A stretch of 64,000 bases of DNA from Streptomyces sp. CB01580 (GTDB lineage Bacteria; Actinomycetota; Actinomycetes; Streptomycetales; Streptomycetaceae): positions 428,409-492,408 of the forward strand of contig NZ_LIXJ01000004.1 of assembly GCF_001905795.1 (NCBI RefSeq), written 5' to 3'. Both the position numbers and the translations under genes were made by a program. Under the pieces are notes generated by a model that did no database searches, was not told the origin of the DNA, and saw only the letters and a program-made list of their open reading frames with translations. Positions within the stretch are counted from its first letter, which is position 1. The number at the start of each line of letters is the position of its first letter. Positions 42,853 to 51,615 of the stretch are shown here, in pieces.

Positions 42853-43219
42853 TGGAGATGGCGGGAATCGAACCCGCGTCCAACGGTGCGGAATCAGGGC
42901 TTCTCCGTGTGCAGTCCGCTGCGCTTTTCTCAGCCCCGGAGATCACGCGGACAAGTCTCCGACGGGCTCAGTCACTGTTTGATTTCCTTCTGGGCCCCGT
43001 GACCGGGTCTAGAAGTTTAGATCCCTTGATGATGCCAGGATCCGGGTCGGGATCACCCCCGGGCTGACACTTCGCAAGTCGCTACTTAGGCAGCGAGGGC
43101 GAAGGAATCGCGCTTGGTGTTGGCGATTATTGGTTGCGACATATGGTTTACGAGATCATTGCCGCTTCCTCGACACGCTTCCCCTGCTTCGACAGCCGCT
43201 GTCGAAACCGATCATCCCC
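42853..43219 (-). ncRNA. ssrA: tmRNA
   Basis: On the minus strand the RNA begins GGGGATGATCGG (43219) and ends with the T-arm GGTTCGATTCC and CATCTCC plus discriminator A (42853). GGGGATG pairs with CATCTCC to make the tRNA-like acceptor stem with one G-U pair. The CCA is not fully encoded. The tag reading frame lies at 43124-43086 and encodes ANTKRDSFALAA followed by TAA. It rescues stalled ribosomes together with SmpB, encoded 210 bases upstream on the same strand. A TTGACA with an AT-rich tract (43242-43220) lies just before the 5' end. Confidence 0.97.
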
Positions 43220-43391
43220 ATGTTGGTGTATTTAATTGTCAACAGCTCAATGCGTGCACCCGCTGTGAGGTGCGATGCCATCGTACGTGACCAACGCACG
43301 ACCATGCCAGCCCATTCCCGCGGGCCCGGCCGTACGCCTTCCGCCGCCGACCTCCGCCGCCCTCGGGCTCCCGTTCTCGGGCTTCCGTTCT

Positions 43392-43413
43392 CCGGGCCCC
43401 GGCCGGGGCCCGG
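43392..43413 (-). terminator. 22-bp perfect palindrome after smpB
   Basis: The arms CCGGGCCCCGG and CCGGGGCCCGG abut, 16 bases past the smpB stop. It probably terminates the ftsE-ftsX-S41-smpB transcript, leaving ssrA with its own promoter. Confidence 0.6.
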
Positions 43414-43428
43414 CGTGCACGCCCCGGT

Positions 43429-43920
43429 TCAGTGGGTGCCGCGCTGGCGCCGCCGCGCCGCCGCGATCGCGCGGCTGGTCTCCCGCAGGTCCTGCTTCTC
43501 GCGCAGGGTCTGCCGCTTGTCGTACTCCTTCTTGCCCTTGGCGAGCGCGATCTCGACCTTGACCCGGCTGTCTTTGAAGTACAGCGCGAGGGGCACGATC
43601 GTGTGGCCGGTCTCGCTCGCCTTCGACTCCAGCTTGTCGATCTCGGCCCGGTGCATCAGCAGCTTGCGCTTCCGCTTCGCCGAGTGGTTGGTCCAGGTGC
43701 CCTGTACGTACTCCGGGACGTGGATGTTGTGCAGCCACGCCTCGCCGCCGTCGATCTGGACGAAACCGTCCACCAGGGATGCCCTGCCCAGTCGCAGCGA
43801 CTTGACCTCGGTGCCCATGAGGACGAGACCGCACTCGTAGGTGTCGAGGATGTGGTAATCGTGCCGCGCCTTCTTGTTCTGCGCGATGAGCTTGCGCCCC
43901 GTGTCCTTTTCCTTAGCCAT
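43429..43920 (-). CDS. smpB: SsrA-binding protein SmpB
   Basis: A 163-residue basic protein with the SmpB core: [48 protein letters not shown] and the positively charged C-terminal tail ([20 protein letters not shown]) that reads the empty mRNA channel of stalled ribosomes. The start follows the S41 protease stop by 18 bases, so the two are likely cotranscribed. It partners the tmRNA gene directly downstream. Confidence 0.97.
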   Translation of the reverse strand: MAKEKDTGRKLIAQNKKARHDYHILDTYECGLVLMGTEVKSLRLGRASLVDGFVQIDGGEAWLHNIHVPEYVQGTWTNHSAKRKRKLLMHRAEIDKLESKASETGHTIVPLALYFKDSRVKVEIALAKGKKEYDKRQTLREKQDLRETSRAIAAARRRQRGTH

Positions 43921-43938
43921 AGTGCGGCCATTTTCGCA

Positions 43939-45156
43939 CTATGACCCGCCTCCGAGGCCACTCAATACCGTCTCGGCCCGCTGCTCGGCCCGGGAGTCGA
44001 CCACGAGGTCCGGGGTGATGCCGCGGCCGTCGACACCGCGGCCCGCGGGGGTGCGGTAGTGGCCGACGGTCAGCTCGGCCACCGCACCGTCCGGGAGCCT
44101 GCTGGGCATCTGGACCGAGCCCTTGCCGAAGGTGCGCGCGCCGACCGTGACGGCGCGGCCCCGGTCCTGGAGCGCGCCGGTGAGGAGTTCGGCGGCGCTC
44201 ATCGTGCCGCCGTCGACGAGGACGACGAGCGGGCGGTCGGTGTCGCCGCCCGGCTCCGCGTAGAGGGCCCGCTGTTCCCCGCGCACGTCGTACGTGGCGA
44301 CCAGGCCGCCGTCCAGGAAGGCGGAGGCGGCGGTGACGGCCTCCGTGACCAGGCCGCCGGAGTTGCCCCGCAGATCGAGCAGCACCCCGGCCCCGGCCGG
44401 GGCCCCGCGGACCGCGTCCCGTACCTCGGTCCCCGAACCCCTGGTGAACGAGTCGACGTCGATCAGCACCGCCGCGGAGGGCGCGGAGGACGCGGGACGG
44501 TCCGGTCCGATCCGTCGCACGGTGACGGCCTCGGTGCTGAGCCTGACCCTGCTCAGCGTCTTCTCACGGAGGACGGAACCGCGCTGGACGCCCAGGACCA
44601 CGGTGCTGCCCGCCGCGGCCTCCGTGCTGTCCCCGCGCAGAAGGGCGACGGCCTCCGCGACGGGTCGCCGGTCCACCCGCCGGCCGTCGATGGTGCGGAG
44701 CAGGTCGCCCGGCTCGACACCTGCCAGGTCGGCGGGGCCGCCGGGCTGCACCCGGGCCACCTCGACCAGCCCGTCGGCCGAGCGCTTCGCGGCGATCCCC
44801 ACTCCGGTGTACGAACCGTCGAGCGCCTGCTCGAACTCCTCGTACTGTCGCTCGTCGTACACCGCGCCCCAGCGGTCACCGCTGCGGCTGACGACCCTCT
44901 CGGCCGCTTCCGTACCGGACTTGCCGTCGGCCACGGCGCGGGCGGCGGCCGAAGCGACCTCGTCGCCGTCGACGGTGGCCCCGGCCGCGGACGCGGCGGA
45001 GGTGACGGAACGGGCCGCCGGAACCGGAGACTTCGCCTTGTCGCGCGGCAGCGAGCCGGTGGCGGCCGCGGTGGCCAGCACGGACGCGAAGACCAATGTC
45101 AGGGCGGCCCCGCGGCGTACGCCGCGGGGCCCGAAGCACCGTACGGGACCCGACAT
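43939..45156 (-). CDS. S41 C-terminal processing peptidase
   Basis: A 405-residue membrane-anchored CtpA-type protease. Residues 15-38 form an N-terminal signal-anchor. A PDZ domain follows (TGVGIAAKRSADGLVEVARV, GVEPGDLLRTIDGRRV). The protease domain has GVLLDLRGNSGGLVTEAV, the Ser in DGGTMSAAELL and the Lys in FGKGSVQMPSRL (Ser-Lys dyad). It would act outside the membrane. It lies between ftsX and smpB in the same direction; linkage with ftsEX suggests a cell-envelope role (inference). Confidence 0.93.
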   Translation of the reverse strand: MSGPVRCFGPRGVRRGAALTLVFASVLATAAATGSLPRDKAKSPVPAARSVTSAASAAGATVDGDEVASAAARAVADGKSGTEAAERVVSRSGDRWGAVYDERQYEEFEQALDGSYTGVGIAAKRSADGLVEVARVQPGGPADLAGVEPGDLLRTIDGRRVDRRPVAEAVALLRGDSTEAAAGSTVVLGVQRGSVLREKTLSRVRLSTEAVTVRRIGPDRPASSAPSAAVLIDVDSFTRGSGTEVRDAVRGAPAGAGVLLDLRGNSGGLVTEAVTAASAFLDGGLVATYDVRGEQRALYAEPGGDTDRPLVVLVDGGTMSAAELLTGALQDRGRAVTVGARTFGKGSVQMPSRLPDGAVAELTVGHYRTPAGRGVDGRGITPDLVVDSRAEQRAETVLSGLGGGS

Positions 45157-45224
45157 GGCGCCGAGTCTAGGACAACACCCCACGGAGGCACGGGCGGTTG
45201 GCCATCCACCGCGGTGGGCACTCG

Positions 45225-46142
45225 TCACACCTTCAGGTACTTGCGGAGCGCGAGGAGAGCGGCAACGGCGGGCATCAGCAGCCCGATCGCCAGCACCAGG
45301 GGCAGCTTGGTGAGGACCGCGTCCCAGCCGATGAAGTCGATCAGGGTCAGCTTGCTCTGGAGTGCCAGGCCGCCGTCGATCAGGAAGTACCGCCCGGCCA
45401 GCAGCATCACGCAGGCGAGCACGCCACCGATGAGACCGGCGAACGCGGCCTCCATGATGAACGGCATCTGGATGTAGAAGCCGGAGGCACCGACCAGCCG
45501 CATGATGCCGGTCTCCCGCCGCCGGCTGAACGCGGACACCCGGACGGTGTTCACGATCAGCATCAGCGCGATCACCAGCATCAGCACCATTACGAAGACG
45601 GCCGCCACGTTCATGCCGTTCATCAGCCCGAAGAGGTTGTCCAGGATCGACCTCTGGTCCTGGACGGACTGCACCCCGTCACGACCGGCGAACGCGGTGG
45701 CGACGACCTTGTACTTCTTCGGGTCGTGCAGCTTGACCCGGAACGACTCCTGCATCTGGTCCGGCGTGATGTTGCCCGCCATCGGCGAGTCGCCGAACTG
45801 TTCCTGGTAGCGCTTGTACGCCTCGTCGGCCGACTCGTACGTGACCGTCTCGACGGCGTCCATCTTCTTGAGATCGGCCTCGATCTCCTTCTTCTGCTGG
45901 GCCGTGACGGCCCCCTTGGCGCACTTGGGCGTCGAGGTCACATCGCTCTTGCTGCAGAGGAAGATCGAGACGTTGACCTTGTCGTACCAGTAGTCCTTCA
46001 TCGTGCTGACCTGCTCGCGCATCAGCAGCGCGCCGCCGAACAGGGCGAGCGAGAGGGCGACGGAGACGACGACGGCGAAGGTCATCGTGAGGTTGCGACG
46101 GAGGCCGACGCCGATCTCCGACAGGACGAACTGGGCGCGCAT
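45225..46142 (-). CDS. ftsX: cell division ABC transporter permease FtsX
   Basis: A 305-residue protein with an N-terminal membrane span (NLTMTFAVVVSVALSLALFGG), a large extracellular loop with two cysteines (FLCSKSDVTSTPKCAKG), and three C-terminal spans (VAAVFVMVLMLVIALMLIVNTVRV through LVLAIGLLMPAVAALLALRK). With FtsE it forms a mechanotransmission complex that activates peptidoglycan hydrolases outside the cell at division. It begins 23 bases after the ftsE stop. Confidence 0.97.
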   Translation of the reverse strand: MRAQFVLSEIGVGLRRNLTMTFAVVVSVALSLALFGGALLMREQVSTMKDYWYDKVNVSIFLCSKSDVTSTPKCAKGAVTAQQKKEIEADLKKMDAVETVTYESADEAYKRYQEQFGDSPMAGNITPDQMQESFRVKLHDPKKYKVVATAFAGRDGVQSVQDQRSILDNLFGLMNGMNVAAVFVMVLMLVIALMLIVNTVRVSAFSRRRETGIMRLVGASGFYIQMPFIMEAAFAGLIGGVLACVMLLAGRYFLIDGGLALQSKLTLIDFIGWDAVLTKLPLVLAIGLLMPAVAALLALRKYLKV

Positions 46143-46165
46143 GGCGTCCTTTCAGTGCTCGATGC

Positions 46166-46855
46166 TCAGTGCTGGTAGCCGTAGACGCCGCGGGCCTGGT
46201 CACGTACGAGACGGCCCTGCTCCAGCTCGATGACGCGCTTGCGCATCTGGTCGACGATGTTCTGGTCGTGGGTCGCCATGATCACGGTGGTGCCGGTCCG
46301 GTTGATCCGGTCCAGCAGCTTCATGATGCCGACGGAGGTCTGCGGGTCGAGGTTACCGGTCGGCTCGTCCGCGATCAGCAGCATGGGACGGTTCACGAAC
46401 GCCCGCGCGATCGCCACGCGCTGCTGCTCACCACCGGAGAGCTCGCCGGGCATCCGGTCCTCCTTGCCGCCGAGGCCGACCAGGTCGAGGACCTGGGGCA
46501 CCGCCTTGCGGATCTCGCCGCGCGGCTTGCCGATGACCTCCTGCGCGAACGCCACGTTCTGCGCGACGGTCTTGTTGGGGAGGAGCCGGAAGTCCTGGAA
46601 CACCGTGCCCAACTGGCGGCGCATGTGCGGCACCTTCCAGTTGGACAGGCGGGAGAGGTCCTTGCCCAGGACGTGGACCGTGCCCGTGCTGGCGCGTTCC
46701 TCGCGGAGCATGAGCTTCATGAAGGTGGACTTGCCGGAGCCGGAGGAGCCCACCAGGAAGACGAACTCGCCCTTCTCGATTTCGAGCGACACATCCCGGA
46801 GAGCGGGGCGGCTCTGCCTCGGGTAGGTCTTGGAGACGTTGTCGTATCGGATCAC
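46166..46855 (-). CDS. ftsE: cell division ATP-binding protein FtsE
   Basis: A 229-residue ABC ATPase with Walker [10 protein letters not shown], signature LSGGEQQRV, Walker B LLIADEP and the H-loop MATHD. Length equals other FtsE proteins when the GTG at 46855 is used. A longer frame exists upstream, but the sequence [11 protein letters not shown] is the normal FtsE start. It forms an operon with ftsX. The ATPase activity drives conformational change of FtsX. Confidence 0.97.
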   Translation of the reverse strand: MIRYDNVSKTYPRQSRPALRDVSLEIEKGEFVFLVGSSGSGKSTFMKLMLREERASTGTVHVLGKDLSRLSNWKVPHMRRQLGTVFQDFRLLPNKTVAQNVAFAQEVIGKPRGEIRKAVPQVLDLVGLGGKEDRMPGELSGGEQQRVAIARAFVNRPMLLIADEPTGNLDPQTSVGIMKLLDRINRTGTTVIMATHDQNIVDQMRKRVIELEQGRLVRDQARGVYGYQH

Positions 46856-47124
46856 GGATGCACCACGATAGGCCGGGAGTAGGTGTGCGTGACCATACGC
46901 GAACCCGGCTGACGCGTGCAGGCGCACGTCCCGCGATGGGTGATTTATGACAGAACGGCAACAGCTGCGGGCGGGGCGCAAGCGCTACGGAACGGGTGAT
47001 CCCGGACGGGCCGCGCCGAAATCCGCGCGAGCTGGCACAGTGGGAGGGGGAACAGTTGCGTTTCCGTGAGCGTTGTGCGGAGAGAAGGCATATGCGGCTC
47101 CGCCGCGCGGGAGGAGGAAAGCGC

Positions 47125-47319
47125 ATGACCTATGACCGACTGGTGTGCGCGAACTGCGCGGCGCCCGTGAGCGAGGGCCGCTGCCCCGTGTGCCGGGCGA
47201 GCCGGGAGCGGCTCCAGCAGGAGCAGGGCGTCCTCGCGGGGCTGAGTCCGGTGGCGCTGGTGACCCTGCTGGTGGTGATGCTGGGCGCGCTGGCGCTGCT
47301 GGCGCACCAGACCGTGTAG
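47125..47319 (+). CDS. small zinc-ribbon membrane protein
   Basis: A 64-residue protein. Two CxxC pairs (CANC and CPVC, residues 9-25) form a rubredoxin-like zinc ribbon. A charged helix follows (RASRERLQQEQGVL), then a single C-terminal membrane span (VALVTLLVVMLGALALLAHQ). The ATG at 47125 has GAGGAGG about 9 bases upstream. An ATG at 47092 in the same frame is less likely. The function is unknown. It is divergent from ftsE. Confidence 0.8.
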   Translation: MTYDRLVCANCAAPVSEGRCPVCRASRERLQQEQGVLAGLSPVALVTLLVVMLGALALLAHQTV

Positions 47320-47411
47320 CGCCGGTCCGCCCGCCCGCCGGAGCAAGTGCACATGGCGGGCAGGTACGGACTGCGAGCGGACATGCGCGGTGGGTGCGTG
47401 CCAGGCGTGTA

Positions 47412-47457
47412 CGCGAAGGGGCCCGGGATGCCGATGGGCGTCCCGGGCCCCTTCGCG
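47412..47457. terminator. 17-bp-stem bidirectional terminator
   Basis: The arms begin CGCGAAGGGGCCCGGGA and are perfectly complementary around a 12-base loop. The element lies between the zinc-ribbon gene and the convergent surface-protein gene. Confidence 0.85.
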
Positions 47458-47487
47458 CTTACGCGCGGTTACGCGATGCGGTCACCG

Positions 47488-48420
47488 TCAGGCGACGGTA
47501 CGGCCGCTCACCAGGCGCGGCAGGATCCGGAAGCCGATGCCTCCGGCGATCATCGTCGCGGCGCCGACCAGCAGGAACGTGGTCTCGGCGGCGCCGGTCT
47601 CGGCGAGCTCGTCCTTGCCCTTGCCCTGCTCCACCGGCTGGTTGCCGGCGGAGTCCGGGGTGGTGTTGTCGGCGCACTTCGCACCATCGAGGTCGACGGT
47701 GCAGGTGCCGGTCTCACCGGTGGAGGAACCGGTGTCGCCGCCGCCGGCGGTGGTGCCGGACGAGCCGCTCCCGGACGTGCCGGAGGAGCCGTTGCCGCCG
47801 TTGCCGTTGCCACCGGACTGCTGGCCACCGGACTGGTTGCCACCGTTGCCGTTGCCACCCGACTGCTGACCGCCGTTGCCGTTGCCGCCGGACTGCTGGC
47901 CACCGGACTGGTTGCCACCGTTCCCGTTGCCACCCGACTGCTGGCCACCGGACTGGTTGCCACCGTTCCCGTTGCCACCCGACTGCTGGCCACCGTTGCC
48001 GTTGCCGCCATCGGAAGCACCGCCATCGGTACCGGCGCCGCCGTCCGCGCCCGCGCCACCATCGGTACCAGCGCCACCATCGGTACCGGCGCCACCGTCC
48101 GAGCCCGCACCACCATCGGCGCCACCGTCGGCACCGCCGTCCGAGCCCGCACCACCATCGGCGCCACCGTCGGCACCGCCGTCCGAGCCCGCGCCGCCGT
48201 CGGCACCGGCGTCGACACCACCGGGGCCCCCACCGTTGCCGCCGTCGGCCTCGCCGGTGAGCCCGGCCTGGGCGCTGATCGCCGTGTCGTCGGCCTCCAC
48301 GCCGATACCAAGGTCGCCGCCCATGGCCTGCGCCGCACCGGCAGCGGTGAGCGAGGCACCTGCGGCGATCACCGCACCGGCGGCGATCCGCGCGACGCGT
48401 ACTCGCGTCTTCTTGGTCAT
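47488..48420 (-). CDS. Gly-rich surface protein with sortase signal (LAETG)
   Basis: A 310-residue exported protein. It has a signal peptide (cleavage near AAQA-MGG, about residue 32) and then about 150 residues of low-complexity repeats. The first block is DGGADGGAGSDGG-type, the second NGNGGNQSGGQQSGG-type. A short Ser/Gly linker with a TCTVDLDGAKCADN motif (two Cys) follows. The C-terminal wall-sorting signal is LAETG (272-276), a hydrophobic span and FRILPRLVSGR. LAxTG is the motif of class E sortases of actinobacteria. It would be covalently attached to peptidoglycan. The repeats are encoded by in-frame tandem DNA repeats (about 47,800-48,220) and may vary in number. Confidence 0.88.
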   Translation of the reverse strand: MTKKTRVRVARIAAGAVIAAGASLTAAGAAQAMGGDLGIGVEADDTAISAQAGLTGEADGGNGGGPGGVDAGADGGAGSDGGADGGADGGAGSDGGADGGADGGAGSDGGAGTDGGAGTDGGAGADGGAGTDGGASDGGNGNGGQQSGGNGNGGNQSGGQQSGGNGNGGNQSGGQQSGGNGNGGQQSGGNGNGGNQSGGQQSGGNGNGGNGSSGTSGSGSSGTTAGGGDTGSSTGETGTCTVDLDGAKCADNTTPDSAGNQPVEQGKGKDELAETGAAETTFLLVGAATMIAGGIGFRILPRLVSGRTVA

Positions 48421-48574
48421 CTGTTGCTACCCCCAGTAGCTGTTCTCGTCAGTGGAGCAGCCATATGTGGGCCTCGGCTCCGCAGGGTTCGCTCCGAACG
48501 GCGCCACATCGAGTCGTAGCCATGCCGCCCGCCCCCGTTCACACCCGTCCCGGACATACGCATGCTGCTCTAGC

Positions 48575-48603
48575 ACCCTGTCCACAGTTAAGAATTACGT
48601 CAA
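48575..48603 (-). promoter_or_regulatory. candidate promoter of the surface-protein gene
   Basis: On the minus strand TTGACG (48603-48598) and CAGGGT (48580-48575) are separated by exactly 17 bases, close to the Streptomyces vegetative consensus. It would give a leader of about 150 bases. Confidence 0.45.
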
Positions 48604-48710
48604 GGCCGTTCCAAGCAATGTGCACCGGTTTGCTCGCAGTTGACCTTCATTCAGCAGCGAGACTGTGACGCACTCGCCGGACCGCCCCGTCAAGCCGCCC
48701 GTGCGGCCCC

Positions 48711-48737
48711 CCGGCCCCGACTCTCCTTCGGGGCCGG
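48711..48737 (-). terminator. second hairpin downstream of prfB
   Basis: The arms CCGGCCCCGA and TCGGGGCCGG surround a 7-base loop. It backs up the stronger hairpin next to prfB. Confidence 0.65.
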
Positions 48738-48761
48738 CCCCCGTGAACGGCTCCGACGGAA

Positions 48762-48807
48762 AGCGGCCGGTGCCCGAACCCTGCTGGGGATTCCGGGACC
48801 GGCCGCT
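48762..48807 (-). terminator. prfB terminator
   Basis: The outer arms AGCGGCCGGT/ACCGGCCGCT and an inner CCCG/CGGG stem lie 19 bases past the prfB stop. Confidence 0.8.
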
Positions 48808-48826
48808 CCTTCGTCGGTCGTTTCTG

Positions 48827-49933
48827 CTACTTCTCCCGCTGCTTGCGCCAGCGGATGCCCGCCTCCAGGAAGCCGTCGATCTCACCGTTGAAGACCGCTT
48901 CCGGGTTGCCCATCTCGAACTCCGTACGCAGGTCCTTGACCATCTGGTACGGGTGCAGGACGTACGACCGCATCTGGTTGCCCCAGGAGTTGCCGCCGTC
49001 ACCCTTGAGGGCGTCGATCTTGGCCTGCTCCTCCTGACGACGGCGCTCCAGGAGCTTCGCCTGGAGGACGTTCATCGCGGACGCCTTGTTCTGGATCTGC
49101 GAGCGCTCGTTCTGGCAGGAGACCACGATGCCGGTCGGGATGTGGGTCAGACGCACCGCGGAGTCCGTGGTGTTGACGCCCTGGCCGCCGGGGCCCGAGG
49201 AGCGGTACACGTCGACGCGCAGCTCGGACTCGTCGATCTCGATGTGGTCGGTCTGCTCGACCACGGGCAGCACCTCGACGCCCGCGAAGGACGTCTGGCG
49301 GCGGCCCTGGTTGTCGAAGGGCGAGATCCGGACGAGCCGGTGGGTGCCCTGCTCGACGGAGAGCGTGCCGTAGGCGTACGGGACCTGGACGGCGAAGGTG
49401 GTCGACTTGATGCCGGCCTCCTCCGCGTACGACGTCTCGTAGACCTCGGTCTTGTAGCCGTGCTGCTCGGCCCAGCGGAGGTACATGCGCTGGAGCTTCT
49501 CGGCGAAGTCCGCCGCGTCCACGCCACCCGCCTCGGCCCGGATGTTGACCAGGGCCTCGCGGGAGTCGTACTCGCCGGAGAGGAGCGTACGGACCTCCAT
49601 CTCGTCCAGCGCCTTCTTGACGGCGTCCAGCTCGGCCTCGGCCTCGGCCAGCGTGTCGGCGTCACCCTCGTCCTGGGCGAGCTCGAAGAGGACTCCGAGA
49701 TCGTCGATACGAGCGCGGAGGGCCTCGGCCTTGCGGACCTCGGCCTGGAGGTGCGAAAGCCTGCTGGTGATCTTCTGCGCCGCCTCGGGGTCGTCCCAGA
49801 GGGAGGGCGCGGCCGCCTGCTCCTCGAGCGCGGCGATGTCCGCCCTCAGCGCATCCAGGTCCAGGACGGCCTCGATGGACCCCATGGTCGAGGAGAGGGA
49901 CTTCAGCTCTTCGGAAATATCGACGACTGCCAC
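48827..49933 (-). CDS. prfB: peptide chain release factor 2
   Basis: A 368-residue class I release factor for UGA/UAA. The RF2 anticodon tripeptide SPF is at 204-206 ([16 protein letters not shown]) and the peptidyl-hydrolysis GGQ at 249-251 ([16 protein letters not shown]). It reads as one continuous frame from GTG 49933, so the programmed +1 frameshift seen in E. coli prfB is absent, as is usual in high-GC actinobacteria. It has its own terminators and lies next to the pka kinase genes. Confidence 0.97.
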   Translation of the reverse strand: MAVVDISEELKSLSSTMGSIEAVLDLDALRADIAALEEQAAAPSLWDDPEAAQKITSRLSHLQAEVRKAEALRARIDDLGVLFELAQDEGDADTLAEAEAELDAVKKALDEMEVRTLLSGEYDSREALVNIRAEAGGVDAADFAEKLQRMYLRWAEQHGYKTEVYETSYAEEAGIKSTTFAVQVPYAYGTLSVEQGTHRLVRISPFDNQGRRQTSFAGVEVLPVVEQTDHIEIDESELRVDVYRSSGPGGQGVNTTDSAVRLTHIPTGIVVSCQNERSQIQNKASAMNVLQAKLLERRRQEEQAKIDALKGDGGNSWGNQMRSYVLHPYQMVKDLRTEFEMGNPEAVFNGEIDGFLEAGIRWRKQREK

Positions 49934-49978
49934 GGGTCCAGCGTAACGGCTGTCGGAGCGGACCTTCCCCGGGCCGCA

Positions 49979-50092
49979 TGATCACGTCTCGGTGACGCCG
50001 CCGACCGCGTCCCGCCGACGCCGCTCGTCGCATTCCCTTCGGCGCCTTTGATCACGACTCCGTGACGCCGCTCGTCGCGTTCCTTTCGGCGC
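49979..50092. repeat. imperfect direct repeat upstream of prfB
   Basis: A TGATCACGWCTCSGTGACG unit occurs at 49979 and 50049, and a CGCCGCTCGTCGCRTTCC unit at about 50019 and 50066, giving two related ~45-base copies in the 230-base gap between prfB and pkaB. No function is evident. Confidence 0.5.
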
Positions 50093-50163
50093 ACGTGGTC
50101 ACGGCCGCGGTCACGGCTCGGCGGCCGGGTGCGCAGCCCGTGCGACGGGTACGGCGGCCCGGC

Positions 50164-51441
50164 TCAGGGGATCGCCGGGGCCGAGCTCTCCGTGTCCTGC
50201 GGGGGCGCGTCCGAGGAGTCGCCGCTCAGCGCCAGCCAGCCGCCCACGCCCAGCGCCGCCGTCAGCACCAGGGCGGCGGCGCCCAGGGTGAGGCGGCGCT
50301 TGCGGACGGCCGCGGACTTGTTGCGGGCCGAGCCGGGGCGGGGCGCGCCCGGGGAGCGCGGGGCGCGGGCGGTGCCGCTGGGGCCGCCGGAGAGCTCGTC
50401 GGGGGCCGGGACGCGCATGCTGGTGTGGGTGTCGCGGTTGGAGTCCGTGGACGAGCCGGGGACCAGCGGGACCGCGCCGCGGCGGCGGGGCTCCTCGGAG
50501 GCGGGGGCGTGCGGCTCCTCGTCGTACGTCCGAGGCTCGGGCTCGGTGCCGGGCTCGTCGATGTCCAGCGGCGGGATGCCTGCCAGTTGCGGGAGCGTCT
50601 CGCGCAGCCGGGACGCGAGCTCGGAGGCGCGCAGCCGGGAGGCCGGGGCCTTGGCCAGGCACTGGACGAGGAGCTGCCAGAGTTCCTCGGGGATGCCGGG
50701 GAGGGGGACGACCGTCTCCGTCACGTGCCGGCGCAGCACGGCGCCGGGGTGTCCGCCGCCGAACGGGGTGAAGCCGGCGAGGAGTTCGTACAGGACGGTC
50801 GCGAGGGCGTAGATGTCGACTGCGGCGCGGGGCGGAAGGCCCTCGACTATCTCGGGGGCCAGGTAGTCCGGGGTGCCGATGATCTTGCTGGCTCTGGTCC
50901 GGCCCGGGGTGTCGATCAGCTTGGCCACGCCGAAGTCGGTGATCAGGGCCGGGTGCGCGTTGCCGGGGCCGAGCGGGCCCTCCATGTCGAGGAGGATGTT
51001 CTCCGGTTTGACGTCGCGGTGGACCACTCCGGCGGCGTGCGCGGCGGCCAGGCCGTCGGCGACGTCCGCGGTGATCGCGACCGCGGCCTCGGGCGCGAGG
51101 CGGCGTTCACGGTCGAGGCGGGTGCGCAGGTCCGTGCCGCGCACCAGGGTCATGACCAGAGCGAGGTCGTTGCCGTCCACCACGAGGTCGCGGACGGCGA
51201 CGATGTGGGGGTGGTCCAGGCCGAGCAGCGCGGTGCGTTCCTGGACGAAGCGGCCCACGAGCTCCTGGTCGGACGCGAGGTCCTCGCGGAGCAGCTTGAT
51301 GGCCACCGGGCCCTCGGGCCCCTCGCCGAGCCACACCGTGCCGGCGCTGCCGCGCCCCAGGATCTGGTGGGCGGTGTACCGGCTGCCGATTTTCCGTGCC
51401 AAGACTGCTCCCTCAGCGGCTGGCGATGGACCGTCGCTCAT
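50164..51441 (-). CDS. pkaB: eukaryotic-type Ser/Thr protein kinase (PkaB-like)
   Basis: A 425-residue kinase. The catalytic domain (about 20-285) has GRGSAG, VAIK (Lys49), HRDVKPEN and DFG, and the activation loop runs to GTPDYLAPE. A Pro/Arg/Ser-rich linker, a single membrane span (LTLGAAALVLTAALGVGGWLAL) and a 22-residue external tail follow. There is no PASTA or propeller domain. The position beside prfB and next to a Gln/Pro-rich kinase matches the S. coelicolor pkaB-pkaA pair; that name is from recall of the locus. It phosphorylates Ser/Thr residues; an FHA protein encoded divergently is a natural partner candidate. Confidence 0.85.
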   Translation of the reverse strand: MSDGPSPAAEGAVLARKIGSRYTAHQILGRGSAGTVWLGEGPEGPVAIKLLREDLASDQELVGRFVQERTALLGLDHPHIVAVRDLVVDGNDLALVMTLVRGTDLRTRLDRERRLAPEAAVAITADVADGLAAAHAAGVVHRDVKPENILLDMEGPLGPGNAHPALITDFGVAKLIDTPGRTRASKIIGTPDYLAPEIVEGLPPRAAVDIYALATVLYELLAGFTPFGGGHPGAVLRRHVTETVVPLPGIPEELWQLLVQCLAKAPASRLRASELASRLRETLPQLAGIPPLDIDEPGTEPEPRTYDEEPHAPASEEPRRRGAVPLVPGSSTDSNRDTHTSMRVPAPDELSGGPSGTARAPRSPGAPRPGSARNKSAAVRKRRLTLGAAALVLTAALGVGGWLALSGDSSDAPPQDTESSAPAIP

Positions 51442-51615
51442 GACCCCCGGTCGACAAAGTTACGCGTCGGCCGGGGGGTTGAGTGCCCGGGATGGTGCCA
51501 GCCCTCGCTTCCACGGGCGAATTGCGGTGGAATCACGGGGGATTCCGTCCCGCGGAAGTCGACATAGCTACAGAGTTGATGCTGCGCCGACGCCGTCGTC
51601 GCGTCGGACGGCGGC

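Noticed and set aside
42743-43067. Short plus-strand frames over the tmRNA.
   Set aside because: They are the complement of ssrA, whose structure and tag frame are unmistakable.
47780-48250. Regularly spaced repeats resembling a CRISPR array.
   Set aside because: Repeats are in frame, multiples of three and encode Gly-rich blocks of a surface protein. There are no spacers and no cas genes.
48827-49933. Programmed frameshift in prfB.
   Set aside because: The gene is one uninterrupted frame with no early UGA.
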